Below, piece by piece: positions 50,836 to 60,077 of a DNA stretch of 64,000 nt. A program made the translations under genes and the position numbers. Each line of letters begins with the position of its first letter. The stretch's first letter is position 1. The notes under the pieces were generated by a model that did no database searches, was not told where the DNA came from, and worked only from the letters and a program-made list of their open reading frames with translations. This DNA comes from Coprococcus ammoniilyticus. GTDB taxonomy: Bacteria > Bacillota > Clostridia > Lachnospirales > Lachnospiraceae. The stretch spans positions 1 through 64,000 of the forward strand of contig NZ_JAOQJS010000002.1 in the NCBI RefSeq assembly GCF_025567345.1, written 5' to 3'.

Positions 50836-51232
50836 TGTTGTTATTGATGGTATAGGCACGATAGAGCTGTTCCGTAAAGGCAATCAGGCAGATCTCGTTA
50901 GATAATGTCATACTGGAAACAGAAAAGATCTGATCGGATAAAATCGGCAGATCATCCGGAGAAAATCCAATAAAATAACTGATTTTTGAATATCCGCCCA
51001 GGGCATAGTCAGAGATCATTCGGGCAAAGGCTTCGGAAGAGATCGTGTGCTTGCCTGTCTGGTCAGGGGTGATCAGGATATTGATATCGCTGCCTGCAAA
51101 GGCAGCTTTTTTTTTGCCTGCACAGCAGACTGTAGCTTTACAGAAAGGTGACAGCCGCTTGATATATTCATGAACAGCCGCTTTTATATTTGGTGCCAGA
51201 TTTTTTTCTTTTATATAGATCGTATAATTCAT
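50819..51232 (-). CDS. Divergent RlmH-like SPOUT protein
   Basis: This 137-residue protein has the RlmH overall plan: a segment KHTISSEAFARMISDYALGGYSKISYFIG aligns with the KxLSSEEFA…S.I.F.IGG region, and the end LIAFTEQLYRAYTINNNITYHK matches the RlmH C-terminus including YHK. The SAM-binding GGSLG is replaced by GFSPDD, and MTFPHQLMR by MTLSNEICL, so methyl-donor binding is doubtful. It starts after CGGAG. It opposes rlmH and shares 17 bases with it at the 3' end. Confidence 0.7.
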   Translation of the reverse strand: MNYTIYIKEKNLAPNIKAAVHEYIKRLSPFCKATVCCAGKKKAAFAGSDINILITPDQTGKHTISSEAFARMISDYALGGYSKISYFIGFSPDDLPILSDQIFSVSSMTLSNEICLIAFTEQLYRAYTINNNITYHK

Positions 51233-51411
51233 GCCAAAACTCCGAAATTTAATAAAAAAGATGCATTTATGATTGATTATTATAATACAATCGCACCGTC
51301 AATTACAATAGAATCGCATTTTTTCGGGTAAACTACTGGACAAAGAGGTGAAACTACTATATATTATCAACTTGATCATTACAAATTGAAGATAAACGTG
51401 GAGATAACAAG

Positions 51412-52221
51412 ATGAAGAAGATAATAGCACTTGATATTGATGGTACATTGACTAATTCGAAAAAAGAGATCACAAAGCCTACACTGGATAAGATCATGGA
51501 GATCCAGAAAAAAGGACATGTTGTGGCAATTGCATCCGGACGGCCGCTGCCTGGAATCCGGAAGATTGCGGATGAACTGGAACTGAATCAGTATGGTGGA
51601 TATGTGCTGGCATTCAATGGCGGACGTATCGTGAATTACAAAACAGGTGAGATCGCATATCAGGCATGTGTAGATAATGAGATCGCAAGAAAAATATATG
51701 ATTACTGTGTTGAGAAAAAGATTGGGATGGTGACTTATAAGGATGACGTCGTTGTAACAGGAACCCCGGTTGATGATTATATGAGTCTTGAGGCAAGGAT
51801 CAATCGTATGGAGATCGTACAGGTGGAGGATTTTCGTTCCTTTATTGACTTCCCGATCAATAAGTGCCTGCTGACAGCAGAACCGGATGTTGCAGAACAG
51901 GTGGAGCAGGAGCTGGTAGCCCTGTATGGAGATTCGGTTACTGTTTTCCGTTCCGAGCCTTTCTTTGTTGAGATCATGCCAAAGGGTGTGCATAAGGCAA
52001 CATCCCTTGAAAAGCTTCTGGAATATCTGCACATGGATGTAAAGAATCTGGTTGCCTGCGGAGATGGATATAACGATCTGACGATGATCGAATATGCGGG
52101 TGTCGGTGTGGCGATGGCAAATGCACAGGAGATCGTAAAGGAACATGCAGATTATGTAACACTCTCAAATGACGAAGATGGTCTGGTTCCGGTTATTGAC
52201 AAATTTATCCTGGGCGAATAA
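51412..52221 (+). CDS. Cof-type HAD-superfamily phosphatase
   Basis: This 269-residue protein has HAD motif I DIDGTLTNSKKEI (7-19), a C2 cap of the Cof type in the middle, the motif III Lys region and motif IV in ACGDGYNDLTMIEYAGVGVAMANA (about 213). Such enzymes remove phosphate from sugar phosphates, FMN or PLP. The true substrate is unknown. It begins after GTGGAGATAAC and is monocistronic. Confidence 0.92.
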   Translation: MKKIIALDIDGTLTNSKKEITKPTLDKIMEIQKKGHVVAIASGRPLPGIRKIADELELNQYGGYVLAFNGGRIVNYKTGEIAYQACVDNEIARKIYDYCVEKKIGMVTYKDDVVVTGTPVDDYMSLEARINRMEIVQVEDFRSFIDFPINKCLLTAEPDVAEQVEQELVALYGDSVTVFRSEPFFVEIMPKGVHKATSLEKLLEYLHMDVKNLVACGDGYNDLTMIEYAGVGVAMANAQEIVKEHADYVTLSNDEDGLVPVIDKFILGE

Positions 52222-52262
52222 AGAAGACAGTCCGGCGTAAATGTTATATTTTTATGAACAGG

Positions 52263-52291
52263 TTGAATTTGAATATTATTTGTAGTAGAAT
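52263..52291 (+). promoter_or_regulatory. Promoter of the LCP gene
   Basis: TTGAAT (52263-52268) and TAGAAT (52286-52291) are separated by 17 bases. A TTGACA occurs further downstream (52315-52320) but has no matching -10. Confidence 0.6.
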
Positions 52292-52383
52292 ACACCTTGT
52301 TTGTTCGTGAAAAATTGACATTTTGTACGAAAAATAGTTCTGTTGAGATGAAACATATACACAAACGTATAGGAGAATGAATA

Positions 52384-53601
52384 ATGAGCGATAATATTTT
52401 TAGCGATGAAGATTTCGACGATTATGATGATATGGAAGATACAGCAGCAAAGCGGGCACAGAAAAAATCTGCTGAGCGCAGATCTTCCGGAAAAAAGAAG
52501 AAAAAGAGTAAAAACAAACCATGGATCATTGCACTTATAGCAGAAATACTGGTGATCATTCTTGGAGGTGTCCTTTTTGTAAATGCTTATATCAATTCAG
52601 CATTTAATAAAATGAATTTTGAAGAGTTAAAAGACGTTAAGGTGAATGATGACCTTGCAGAAGAAACCGTAAAGAAGATGACCGGTTATACAACGATCGC
52701 ATTATTCGGTGTAGATAGCCGTGATATTGATATGGTAGAAAGCGGAGCACGATCCGATGCAATCATCATTGTAAGCATTAACAATGATACACAGGAGGTT
52801 AAGATGTCTTCTGTATATCGTGACACATATTTGGAGCTTGCAAATGATTCCAAGAGCTATGAGAAGGCCACACATGCTTATGCTTATGGCGGAGCTTCAG
52901 AGGCGATCAATACATTGAACAAGAACCTTGACCTGAATATTACAGCTTATGTAACTGTAAACTTCAAGGCATTGACAGAAGCAATCGATGCACTTGGCGG
53001 TCTTGATATCGAATTGAAGTCCAGCGAGCTTGACAAGCTGAATCAGTGTATCGATGAACAGCAGAGAGTCAATGGCATCCCGTCTACGTATGTATATGAT
53101 ACAGGTGTTGTACATCTCGATGGTGTTCAGGCTACCGCATATGCAAGAATCCGAAGTACAGACCAGGGTGATATCACCAGAGCATGGAGACAGAGAAAGG
53201 TTATCAGCCTTATGATCGAAAAGGCAAAGAGTGCCGGAATCTCCAAGTTAAATGACTGTCTGAATGTAGTTGTAGATGATATCAGCTCCAGCCTTACAAA
53301 GAAAGAGATTATGGATCTTGCAACGAACTGCTTCAATTACAAACTGGAATCCTCAACCGGTTTTCCATTTACATGGTCAACACCAACACTTGGAAGTAAG
53401 GGAAGTCTGGTTGTAGCAGGAGATCTGGAGAACAATGTAGTTGTTCTTCACAGATATCTGTTTAACGATTATGATTATGTTCCATCCCAGACAGTTAAAA
53501 ATATCAGTGCAAATATTATCAACGATACAGGATATTATAACCAGATCGATCTGGATACGTTTACAGTAGAAGATGATCCGGATTCAATCGTTAATAAATA
53601 G
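52384..53601 (+). CDS. LytR-CpsA-Psr family cell-wall polymer ligase
   Basis: LCP enzymes attach teichoic acids or capsule to peptidoglycan on the outer face of the membrane. The 405-residue protein has an acidic then Lys-rich cytosolic N-terminus (1-43), one membrane span (about 44-68) and the LCP domain (about 100-320) with GVDSRDIDMVESGARSDAIIIVSIN, SSVYRDTYLEL and TAYARIRSTDQGDITRAWRQRKVI, the conserved Asp/Arg residues that bind the lipid pyrophosphate. It is flanked by its own promoter and terminator. Confidence 0.93.
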   Translation: MSDNIFSDEDFDDYDDMEDTAAKRAQKKSAERRSSGKKKKKSKNKPWIIALIAEILVIILGGVLFVNAYINSAFNKMNFEELKDVKVNDDLAEETVKKMTGYTTIALFGVDSRDIDMVESGARSDAIIIVSINNDTQEVKMSSVYRDTYLELANDSKSYEKATHAYAYGGASEAINTLNKNLDLNITAYVTVNFKALTEAIDALGGLDIELKSSELDKLNQCIDEQQRVNGIPSTYVYDTGVVHLDGVQATAYARIRSTDQGDITRAWRQRKVISLMIEKAKSAGISKLNDCLNVVVDDISSSLTKKEIMDLATNCFNYKLESSTGFPFTWSTPTLGSKGSLVVAGDLENNVVVLHRYLFNDYDYVPSQTVKNISANIINDTGYYNQIDLDTFTVEDDPDSIVNK

Positions 53602-53624
53602 TATATAGAAACATATCAGAAACG

Positions 53625-53667
53625 AAAGAACATCATGAAACCAGTCAGATTTTGTGGTGTTCTTTTT
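53625..53667 (+). terminator. Terminator after the LCP gene
   Basis: AAAGAACATCA (53625-53635) pairs with TGGTGTTCTTT (53655-53665) with one G-T pair, followed by further Ts. Confidence 0.75.
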
Positions 53668-53726
53668 GTTATGGAGAACAGATCCGGAGCTACGATAATT
53701 TGAATAAAATCTTTCCAACTTCCTGT

Positions 53727-53754
53727 TTGAAATATAGTTATATTGTGCTATACT
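53727..53754 (+). promoter_or_regulatory. Promoter of the pyrH operon
   Basis: TTGAAA (53727-53732) and TATACT (53749-53754) are separated by 16 bases. Confidence 0.6.
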
Positions 53755-53794
53755 AGGATAGAAAAATTTTGAGAAAACATAAGAGGTTACAATT

Positions 53795-54496
53795 ATGGAA
53801 ATGAACAGAGTGTTATTGAAACTTAGTGGAGAAGCACTTGCCGGAGAAAAAAAGCATGGCTTTGATGAAAAGACTGTATATGATGTTGCCGGACAGGTGA
53901 AGAAGATCCTGGATAAAGGAATCCAGCTTTGTGTAGTAATCGGTGGTGGTAATTTCTGGCGTGGCAGAACCTCAGAAAATATGGATCGTGTAAAAGCAGA
54001 TTCAATCGGCATGCTTGCAACTGTTATGAACTGTATCTATACCGCAGATGCTTTTCGTGTATTTGGAATCAAATCACATATCATGACACCATTTGCATGT
54101 GGAACAATGACAGAGCTGTTCAACCGTGATAAAGCTGTAGAATATATGGAGCAGGGAGAAGTTGTTTTCTTTGCCGGAGGAATCGGACATCCGTATTTCT
54201 CAACAGATATGGCAACTGTTCTTATGGCGGTTGAAGTAAAGGCAGATGTAGTCTTATCTGCAAAAGCAATTGACGGCGTATATGACAGTGACCCTAAGAC
54301 AAATCCAAATGCAAAGAAATATGACAGCATGCAGATGAAAGACATTGTTGATAATAAGCTTGGAGTTATCGATCTTGCATCTGCAGTTCTTGCAATGGAA
54401 AACAAAATGCCGATGATGTTATTCGGCTTAAATGGTGAAGACAGTATTGTAAAGGCCGTTACCGGTGGCTTTACAGGAACATATGTGAACGTATAA
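53795..54496 (+). CDS. pyrH: UMP kinase
   Basis: PyrH phosphorylates UMP with ATP. The 233-residue protein of the amino-acid kinase fold has RVLLKLSGEALAG (5-17), VIGGGNFWRG (about 48), ADSIGMLATVMN and DGVYDSDPKTNPNAKKYD. It heads the operon pyrH-frr-uppS-cdsA-dxr-rseP-ispG-polC, an order conserved in Firmicutes. Confidence 0.97.
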   Translation: MEMNRVLLKLSGEALAGEKKHGFDEKTVYDVAGQVKKILDKGIQLCVVIGGGNFWRGRTSENMDRVKADSIGMLATVMNCIYTADAFRVFGIKSHIMTPFACGTMTELFNRDKAVEYMEQGEVVFFAGGIGHPYFSTDMATVLMAVEVKADVVLSAKAIDGVYDSDPKTNPNAKKYDSMQMKDIVDNKLGVIDLASAVLAMENKMPMMLFGLNGEDSIVKAVTGGFTGTYVNV

Positions 54497-54517
54497 ATAA
54501 ACAGGAGGAACAAAGAT

Positions 54518-55063
54518 ATGTTGACACAGTACGAAGAGAAAATGACGAAGACAGTTGAAAACCTGGAAGGGGAATATGCTACGATCCGTGCAGGACGTGC
54601 CAACCCTAACATTTTAAATAAGATCAAGGTAGAATATTATGGTGTACCGACACCGATGCAGCAGCTTGCAAATATCACTGTACCGGAAGCAAGAACGCTG
54701 ATGATTGCACCATGGGAGCCATCACTGGTAAAGGCGATCGAGAAGGCGATCCTGAATTCAGATCTTGGGCTGACACCAAACAATGACGGTAAGAACATCA
54801 TCCTGAATTTCCCTGAACTGACAGAGGAAAGAAGAAAAGAGATCGTTAAGGATATTAAGAAAAAAGGTGAGAATGCAAAAGTTGCTATCCGTAATGTCAG
54901 AAGAGATGCAAACGATGCAATCAAGAAGATGGAGAAAGCCGGAGATATCTCAGAGGATGAATTAAAGACAAACGAGGATAAGATCCAGAAGATGACAGAC
55001 AAGTATGTTGGTCTGATTGATAAGGCTATTGAGAAGAAATCAACAGAGATCTTAACTGTTTAA
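54518..55063 (+). CDS. frr: Ribosome recycling factor
   Basis: Frr splits the post-termination ribosome together with EF-G. The 181-residue protein has the hallmark YATIRAGRANPNIL (about 25-38), PEARTLMIAPWE and the long helical hairpin with VRRDANDAIKKMEK. It has an AGGAGGAAC site 22 bases after pyrH. Confidence 0.97.
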   Translation: MLTQYEEKMTKTVENLEGEYATIRAGRANPNILNKIKVEYYGVPTPMQQLANITVPEARTLMIAPWEPSLVKAIEKAILNSDLGLTPNNDGKNIILNFPELTEERRKEIVKDIKKKGENAKVAIRNVRRDANDAIKKMEKAGDISEDELKTNEDKIQKMTDKYVGLIDKAIEKKSTEILTV

Positions 55064-55075
55064 TTTGGAGTAATT

Positions 55076-55804
55076 ATGAATAAAGAAATAAATGGAGAAA
55101 TGATCAATATTCCTGAGCATGTTGCGATCATCATGGATGGAAACGGAAGATGGGCGAAGAAACGACTGATGCCAAGAACCTATGGACATTCAGAGGGCGC
55201 AAAGGCAATCGAGCGAACATGCGAGAATGCAGATGAACTTGGTATTAAATACCTGACTGTATACGCATTTTCTACCGAGAACTGGAAACGTTCAGTAGAG
55301 GAAGTATCTACGATCATGAATATTTTCCGCAAGTATCTGGTTGACAGCATCGAGCGATCCAATCGGAATAACATGCGCGTAAGGATCATCGGTAAGCGCG
55401 AGGACCTTCCGGAGGATATCGTGGAGAAGATGGATAATCTGGAGAAAGCTACAGCAAATAATACAGGACTTCAGTTTTCTGTAGCGATTAACTATGGCGG
55501 ACGGGATGAGATTACAAGAGCGGTCAGACAGATTGCATCCGACTGTATGGCTGGAAAGCTATCACCGGATGCGGTTACAGAGGATACAGTCAGTTCCTAC
55601 CTCGATACAAAGGAACTGACGGATCCGGATCTGTTGATTCGTACCAGCGGAGAGCTTCGGACATCGAATTTTCTTCCATGGCAGATCGCATATTCGGAAT
55701 TTTATTTTACGGATGTGTTATGGCCGGACTTTGATATGGACGAGCTGGTCAATGCATGCCGGTATTACAGTCATAGAGACCGTCGGTATGGCGGGGTAAA
55801 ATAA
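55076..55804 (+). CDS. uppS: Undecaprenyl diphosphate synthase
   Basis: UppS is a cis-prenyltransferase making the C55 lipid carrier for wall synthesis. The 242-residue protein has HVAIIMDGNGRWAKKR (Asp21), YAFSTENWKRS, the C-terminal TDPDLLIRTSGELRTSNFLPWQIAYSEFYF and the final RRYGGV. It works with dxr, ispG (precursors) and cdsA in the same operon. Confidence 0.97.
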   Translation: MNKEINGEMINIPEHVAIIMDGNGRWAKKRLMPRTYGHSEGAKAIERTCENADELGIKYLTVYAFSTENWKRSVEEVSTIMNIFRKYLVDSIERSNRNNMRVRIIGKREDLPEDIVEKMDNLEKATANNTGLQFSVAINYGGRDEITRAVRQIASDCMAGKLSPDAVTEDTVSSYLDTKELTDPDLLIRTSGELRTSNFLPWQIAYSEFYFTDVLWPDFDMDELVNACRYYSHRDRRYGGVK

Positions 55805-55816
55805 AGAGGAAATAAT

Positions 55817-56614
55817 ATGTTTAAACAACGGGCAATCAGTGCAGTGATCCTGGTGATCATTGCAGCAATCACACTTTATTTTGGCGGAGCACTTACATGT
55901 CTGGTAATGTGTGCGGTTTCGCTGATCGGTGTGATGGAGTTACTTCGTATATATGGGCTGAACAAGAAGGGACTTGGATATGCAGCTTACGGTGCAACGG
56001 TTTTTTATTATGCATTGTTGTATTTTGACCTGCATCAGTTTATATTACCGTTGATCGCGGTCTATATGCTGGTCATCCTTGCAATCTATGTGCTCACATA
56101 TCCGAATTACAAAGATAAAGAGATCATGGCGGCGTTTTTTGCATTTGTATATGTAGGTGTAATGTTGTCGTATGTGTATCTCATACGAGATATGAAACAT
56201 GGACTGATTCTTGTTCTGCTGATCTTTGTCAGCTCCTGGGGTAATGATACCTGTGCCTATCTGGTCGGACGCGCGATCGGTAAGCACAAGATGTCACCGA
56301 TCTTAAGTCCGAAGAAGAGTATCGAGGGTCTGATCGGCGGAATCGTTGGAGCAGGAATATTAGGTGTTGTATTTGGTTTGATTTATAATCATTTCATGCA
56401 GGTTGCACATTCTGTATGGATATTTGCATTGATCGGAGCTGTATGTGCTCTGCCTGCAGTTATCGGGGATCTGGCGGCTTCTGCAATCAAGAGAAATAAT
56501 GATATCAAAGATTATGGCAAGCTGATACCGGGACATGGCGGAATCCTTGACCGGTTTGACAGTATTATATTTACAGCACCAATTATGTATTATCTTATAT
56601 TATATTTGTTGTAA
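55817..56614 (+). CDS. cdsA: Phosphatidate cytidylyltransferase
   Basis: CdsA makes CDP-diacylglycerol, the precursor of phospholipids. The 265-residue protein has about 7-8 membrane spans, WGNDTCAYLVGRAIGKHKMSPILSPKKS and the family signature SAIKRNNDIKDYGKLIPGHGGILDRFDS at the C-terminus. It begins after AAGAGGAAA, 12 bases after uppS. Confidence 0.96.
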   Translation: MFKQRAISAVILVIIAAITLYFGGALTCLVMCAVSLIGVMELLRIYGLNKKGLGYAAYGATVFYYALLYFDLHQFILPLIAVYMLVILAIYVLTYPNYKDKEIMAAFFAFVYVGVMLSYVYLIRDMKHGLILVLLIFVSSWGNDTCAYLVGRAIGKHKMSPILSPKKSIEGLIGGIVGAGILGVVFGLIYNHFMQVAHSVWIFALIGAVCALPAVIGDLAASAIKRNNDIKDYGKLIPGHGGILDRFDSIIFTAPIMYYLILYLL

Positions 56615-56619
56615 TCAGA

Positions 56620-56682
56620 AAAAGCAGTGTGGGAGAGCGTACAGATGAACTGTGCTCATAATTACGCTGCTTTTCCTTTATG
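56620..56682 (+). terminator. Hairpin between cdsA and dxr, possible partial terminator
   Basis: AAAAGCAG (56620-56627) pairs with CTGCTTTT (56667-56674), with more pairing inside (GAGC…GCTC), followed by CCTTTAT. The U-tract is poor, so it may reduce rather than stop transcription inside the operon. Confidence 0.4.
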
Positions 56683-56755
56683 TCGCATTGGAAATAGTGC
56701 AGACAGATAAAAAATGTTAGATACAGATGTTTGAAATGGGTAAAGGAGAACAAAT

Positions 56756-57898
56756 ATGAAACATGTAGCTATCATTGGATCCACAGGATCTATAGGGACA
56801 CAGACACTTGAGATCGCAAGATGGAATCAGGATATAAAAATCTGTGCTTTATCAGCAGGAAGAAACATAGACTTATTAGAGAAGCAGGCGAGAGAGTTCC
56901 GACCGGAGATCGTTGGTCTGTGGGATGAGAAGCTGGCAGATGAATTAAAAGATCGTCTGAAGGATATGGATATCCGTGTCGTATCAGGCATGGATGGGCT
57001 GATCGAGATTGCAGAATACAAGACATCGGATATATTAGTTACCGCTATTGTAGGAATGATCGGTATCCGCCCGACTGTGGCAGCGATTAAAGCGGGAAAA
57101 GACATTGCCCTTGCAAATAAAGAAACTCTGGTTACAGCGGGACATATCATTATGCCGCTTGCAAAGGAAAAAGGAGTATCGATCCTTCCGGTTGACAGTG
57201 AACATTCGGCAATCTTCCAGTCATTGCAGGGAAATACACATGATTCCATTGAAAAAATTCTGTTGACAGCATCCGGTGGACCATTTCGTGGCAAGAGCAG
57301 AGAGTTTTTAAAGCATGTGAAATTAGAGGACGCATTAAAGCATCCAAACTGGAGCATGGGAAGAAAGATCACCATTGATTCAGCAACGATGGTAAATAAA
57401 GGGTTGGAAGTTATTGAAGCAAAATGGTTATTTGATGTAGCACCGGAAAATATTCAGGTTGTGATCCAGCCGCAGAGTATCATTCATTCTATGGTAGAAT
57501 ATAAAGATGGAGCAGTGATCGCACAGCTCGGTACACCGGATATGAAGCTGCCGATCCAGTATGCGCTGTTCTATCCGGAACGAAGATACATGCCGGGAGA
57601 TCGTCTTGACTTTACGAAGCTTTCATCGATTGTGATCGAGACACCGGATATGGATACCTTTCTTGGGTTACGATATGCATATGAGGCAATCGGGATCGGT
57701 GGTTCGATGCCTACAGTATTCAATGCGGCAAATGAATATGCAGTAAAGCAGTTCTTAGACAGAAAAATCGATTTTCTTGATATCTATGATATCATCCGTG
57801 CATCCATGGATCATCATAAATTGATTGAAAATCCTGATATAGATGAGATTCTTGCAACCGAGCAGGAAGTATATGAATTTATTGAAAGTGGGTGTTAG
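56756..57898 (+). CDS. dxr: 1-deoxy-D-xylulose-5-phosphate reductoisomerase
   Basis: Dxr (IspC) makes 2-C-methylerythritol 4-phosphate, the first committed step of the MEP isoprenoid pathway. The 380-residue protein has the NADPH motif GSTGSIGTQTLE (8-19), ANKETLVTAG, PVDSEHSAIFQ (metal and substrate) and ASGGPFRGK. It has an AAAGGAGAAC site. Confidence 0.97.
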   Translation: MKHVAIIGSTGSIGTQTLEIARWNQDIKICALSAGRNIDLLEKQAREFRPEIVGLWDEKLADELKDRLKDMDIRVVSGMDGLIEIAEYKTSDILVTAIVGMIGIRPTVAAIKAGKDIALANKETLVTAGHIIMPLAKEKGVSILPVDSEHSAIFQSLQGNTHDSIEKILLTASGGPFRGKSREFLKHVKLEDALKHPNWSMGRKITIDSATMVNKGLEVIEAKWLFDVAPENIQVVIQPQSIIHSMVEYKDGAVIAQLGTPDMKLPIQYALFYPERRYMPGDRLDFTKLSSIVIETPDMDTFLGLRYAYEAIGIGGSMPTVFNAANEYAVKQFLDRKIDFLDIYDIIRASMDHHKLIENPDIDEILATEQEVYEFIESGC

Positions 57899-57901
57899 TT
57901 T

Positions 57902-58999
57902 TTGAATATCATATTGATCATACTTGTTTTTGGTGTCATCATTTTCTTTCATGAGCTGGGACATTTTATCGTAGCAAAGATCAATCATATCACAGTAAAA
58001 GAGTTTTCGATGGGATTCGGACCGAAGCTGTTTCAGTTTCATAAGAAAGAAACACAGTATACGCTGCGGCTGATTCCACTTGGCGGCTATTGTATGATGC
58101 TCAGCGAAGATGATGAAGAAAACGAAAATGATGAGAATTCCTTTGAGAAGAAATCCATCTGGGCAAGAATGGCGGTTGTACTTGCAGGACCTGCCATGAA
58201 CTTTGTGATCGCATTTTTATTTTCCATGGTGATCATTCATTTCTGTGGAAGTGATCCTGCGATCATAGGAGCAGTATACAATAAAGATAATATTGAAAAA
58301 TACCAGATCGAAAATGCAGAGGAATATTTTAATGGTGTATATCCGGCGGAAGAAGCCGGGATATCAGATGGCGATCAGGTATTAAAGATTGAGGGAAGTA
58401 CAGTTAAAAATTTCCGTGAGTTACAGATCTATCTTCAGATCTATGGAGATGGTTCACCGATCGATCTGACACTTGAGAAAGAAGACGGAACGGTCTATGA
58501 TACGACGGTACATCCGGCAAAGACACCGGATGGCTATAAGATCGGAATAATGAGTGTCGGTTATCAGCTCCCGAAGAACTTCGGAGAGCTTTGTAAATAT
58601 TCTGCTTATGAGACCAGATACTGGGTAAAAGCAACCTTCTTAAGCCTGAAGCTGATCGTTACCCGTCAGGTAAGTTCGGATGAAGTATCCGGTCCGGTCG
58701 GAGTAGCGAAGAACATGAACGATACCTTCAATGAGGCAGCAAAGAGCAGTGTGCTCGATCTGTTCTTAAACTGGATGAATTATATCGTACTGCTGTCGGC
58801 AAACCTTGGCGTTATGAACCTACTGCCGATACCGGGCTTGGATGGAGGACGATTTATCTTCCTGTTAATTGAAGCAGTAACGAGAAAGAAGGTTCCGAAG
58901 GATAAGGAGAATATCGTGACGCTGATCGGATTTGTTCTGGTTATGCTGTTGATGGTTGTGATATTATTTAACGATATCAAGAATGTATTCTTTCATTAG
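57902..58999 (+). CDS. rseP: RIP metalloprotease RseP (site-2 protease)
   Basis: RseP cuts membrane-bound regulators or leftover signal peptides within the membrane. The 365-residue protein has the zinc motif HELGH in the first span (17-21), a PDZ domain (about 120-205), the third metal region NLLPIPGLDGGRFIF with LDG (about 312) and four membrane spans. TTG 57902 is the only start that keeps the first span; it lies three bases after the dxr stop. Confidence 0.94.
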   Translation: MNIILIILVFGVIIFFHELGHFIVAKINHITVKEFSMGFGPKLFQFHKKETQYTLRLIPLGGYCMMLSEDDEENENDENSFEKKSIWARMAVVLAGPAMNFVIAFLFSMVIIHFCGSDPAIIGAVYNKDNIEKYQIENAEEYFNGVYPAEEAGISDGDQVLKIEGSTVKNFRELQIYLQIYGDGSPIDLTLEKEDGTVYDTTVHPAKTPDGYKIGIMSVGYQLPKNFGELCKYSAYETRYWVKATFLSLKLIVTRQVSSDEVSGPVGVAKNMNDTFNEAAKSSVLDLFLNWMNYIVLLSANLGVMNLLPIPGLDGGRFIFLLIEAVTRKKVPKDKENIVTLIGFVLVMLLMVVILFNDIKNVFFH

Positions 59000-59015
59000 A
59001 TGAACAGGAGTTAAT

Positions 59016-60074
59016 ATGTATAGAGATCATACAAAAGTTATAAAGATAGGAGACCGGGTGATCGGTGGTGGAAATCCGATCCTGATCCAGTCGATGACAA
59101 ATACAAAAACCAGTGATATAGATGCTACAGTTGCACAGATCTTAAAACTTGAAAAGGCAGGCTGTGATATCATCAGAAGCACCGTAAATGATGATGCGGC
59201 AGCGGCAGCGATCCCTGCGATCAAGAAACAGATCCATATTCCGCTGGTTGCAGACATTCATTTTGATTACCGTCTGGCGATCGCAGCGGCTGAGGCGGGA
59301 GCAGATAAGATTCGTATCAATCCGGGTAATATCGGTGGTAAGGATAAGCTGGCACAGGTAGTAGCGGTATGTAAGGAACGGAATATACCGATCCGTGTTG
59401 GTGTAAACAGCGGTTCCCTTGAAAAAGAATTAGTTGAAAAATACCACGGCGTGACAGCAGAAGGAATCGTTGAGAGTGCATTGGATAAGGTTCATATGAT
59501 CGAAGACTGCGGATATGACAATATGGTCATCAGTATTAAATCTTCCGATGTTATGATGTGTGTAAAAGCACATGAGCTGATTGCAGATCAGACGAATTAT
59601 CCGCTGCATGTGGGTATCACGGAATCCGGTACGGTTATGAGCGGTAATATCAAATCCTCTGTAGGACTTGGTATTATCCTGCATGAGGGAATCGGAGATA
59701 CGATCCGTGTATCTTTAACAGGGGATCCGGTCAATGAGATCATGACAGCAAAGATGATCTTAAAGACGCTTGGACTCCGTACAGGTGGAATCGAACTTGT
59801 GTCCTGTCCAACATGTGGAAGAACGGAGATTGATCTGATCGGACTGGCAGAACAGGTAGAAAAGCTGGTTGCCGATTATGATCATCTGAATATCAAGGTT
59901 GCTGTTATGGGCTGTGTTGTAAACGGACCGGGCGAAGCCAAGGAAGCAGATCTTGGAATTGCGGGCGGAAAAGGCTGCGGTATCTTGATCAAAAAAGGCC
60001 AGATCATAAAGAAGATCGACGAGAAAGATATATTATCAACATTAAAGTACGAGTTAGATAACTGGAGTGAATAG
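59016..60074 (+). CDS. ispG: 4-hydroxy-3-methylbut-2-enyl diphosphate synthase (GcpE)
   Basis: IspG reductively opens the MEcPP ring in the MEP pathway with a 4Fe-4S cluster. The 352-residue protein has the TIM-barrel start VGGGNPI-like IGGGNPILIQSMTNTKT and the C-terminal cluster ligands SCPTCGRTEIDL (two Cys) and GCVVNGPGEAKEADLG (third Cys). It begins after ACAGGAG and lies directly before polC. Confidence 0.97.
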   Translation: MYRDHTKVIKIGDRVIGGGNPILIQSMTNTKTSDIDATVAQILKLEKAGCDIIRSTVNDDAAAAAIPAIKKQIHIPLVADIHFDYRLAIAAAEAGADKIRINPGNIGGKDKLAQVVAVCKERNIPIRVGVNSGSLEKELVEKYHGVTAEGIVESALDKVHMIEDCGYDNMVISIKSSDVMMCVKAHELIADQTNYPLHVGITESGTVMSGNIKSSVGLGIILHEGIGDTIRVSLTGDPVNEIMTAKMILKTLGLRTGGIELVSCPTCGRTEIDLIGLAEQVEKLVADYDHLNIKVAVMGCVVNGPGEAKEADLGIAGGKGCGILIKKGQIIKKIDEKDILSTLKYELDNWSE

Positions 60075-60077
60075 AAC

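Noticed and set aside
51379..52146. 255-codon open frame opposite the HAD phosphatase
   Set aside because: Complete overlap with a clear HAD gene on the other strand, with low-complexity Ile/His/Leu composition and no start signal.
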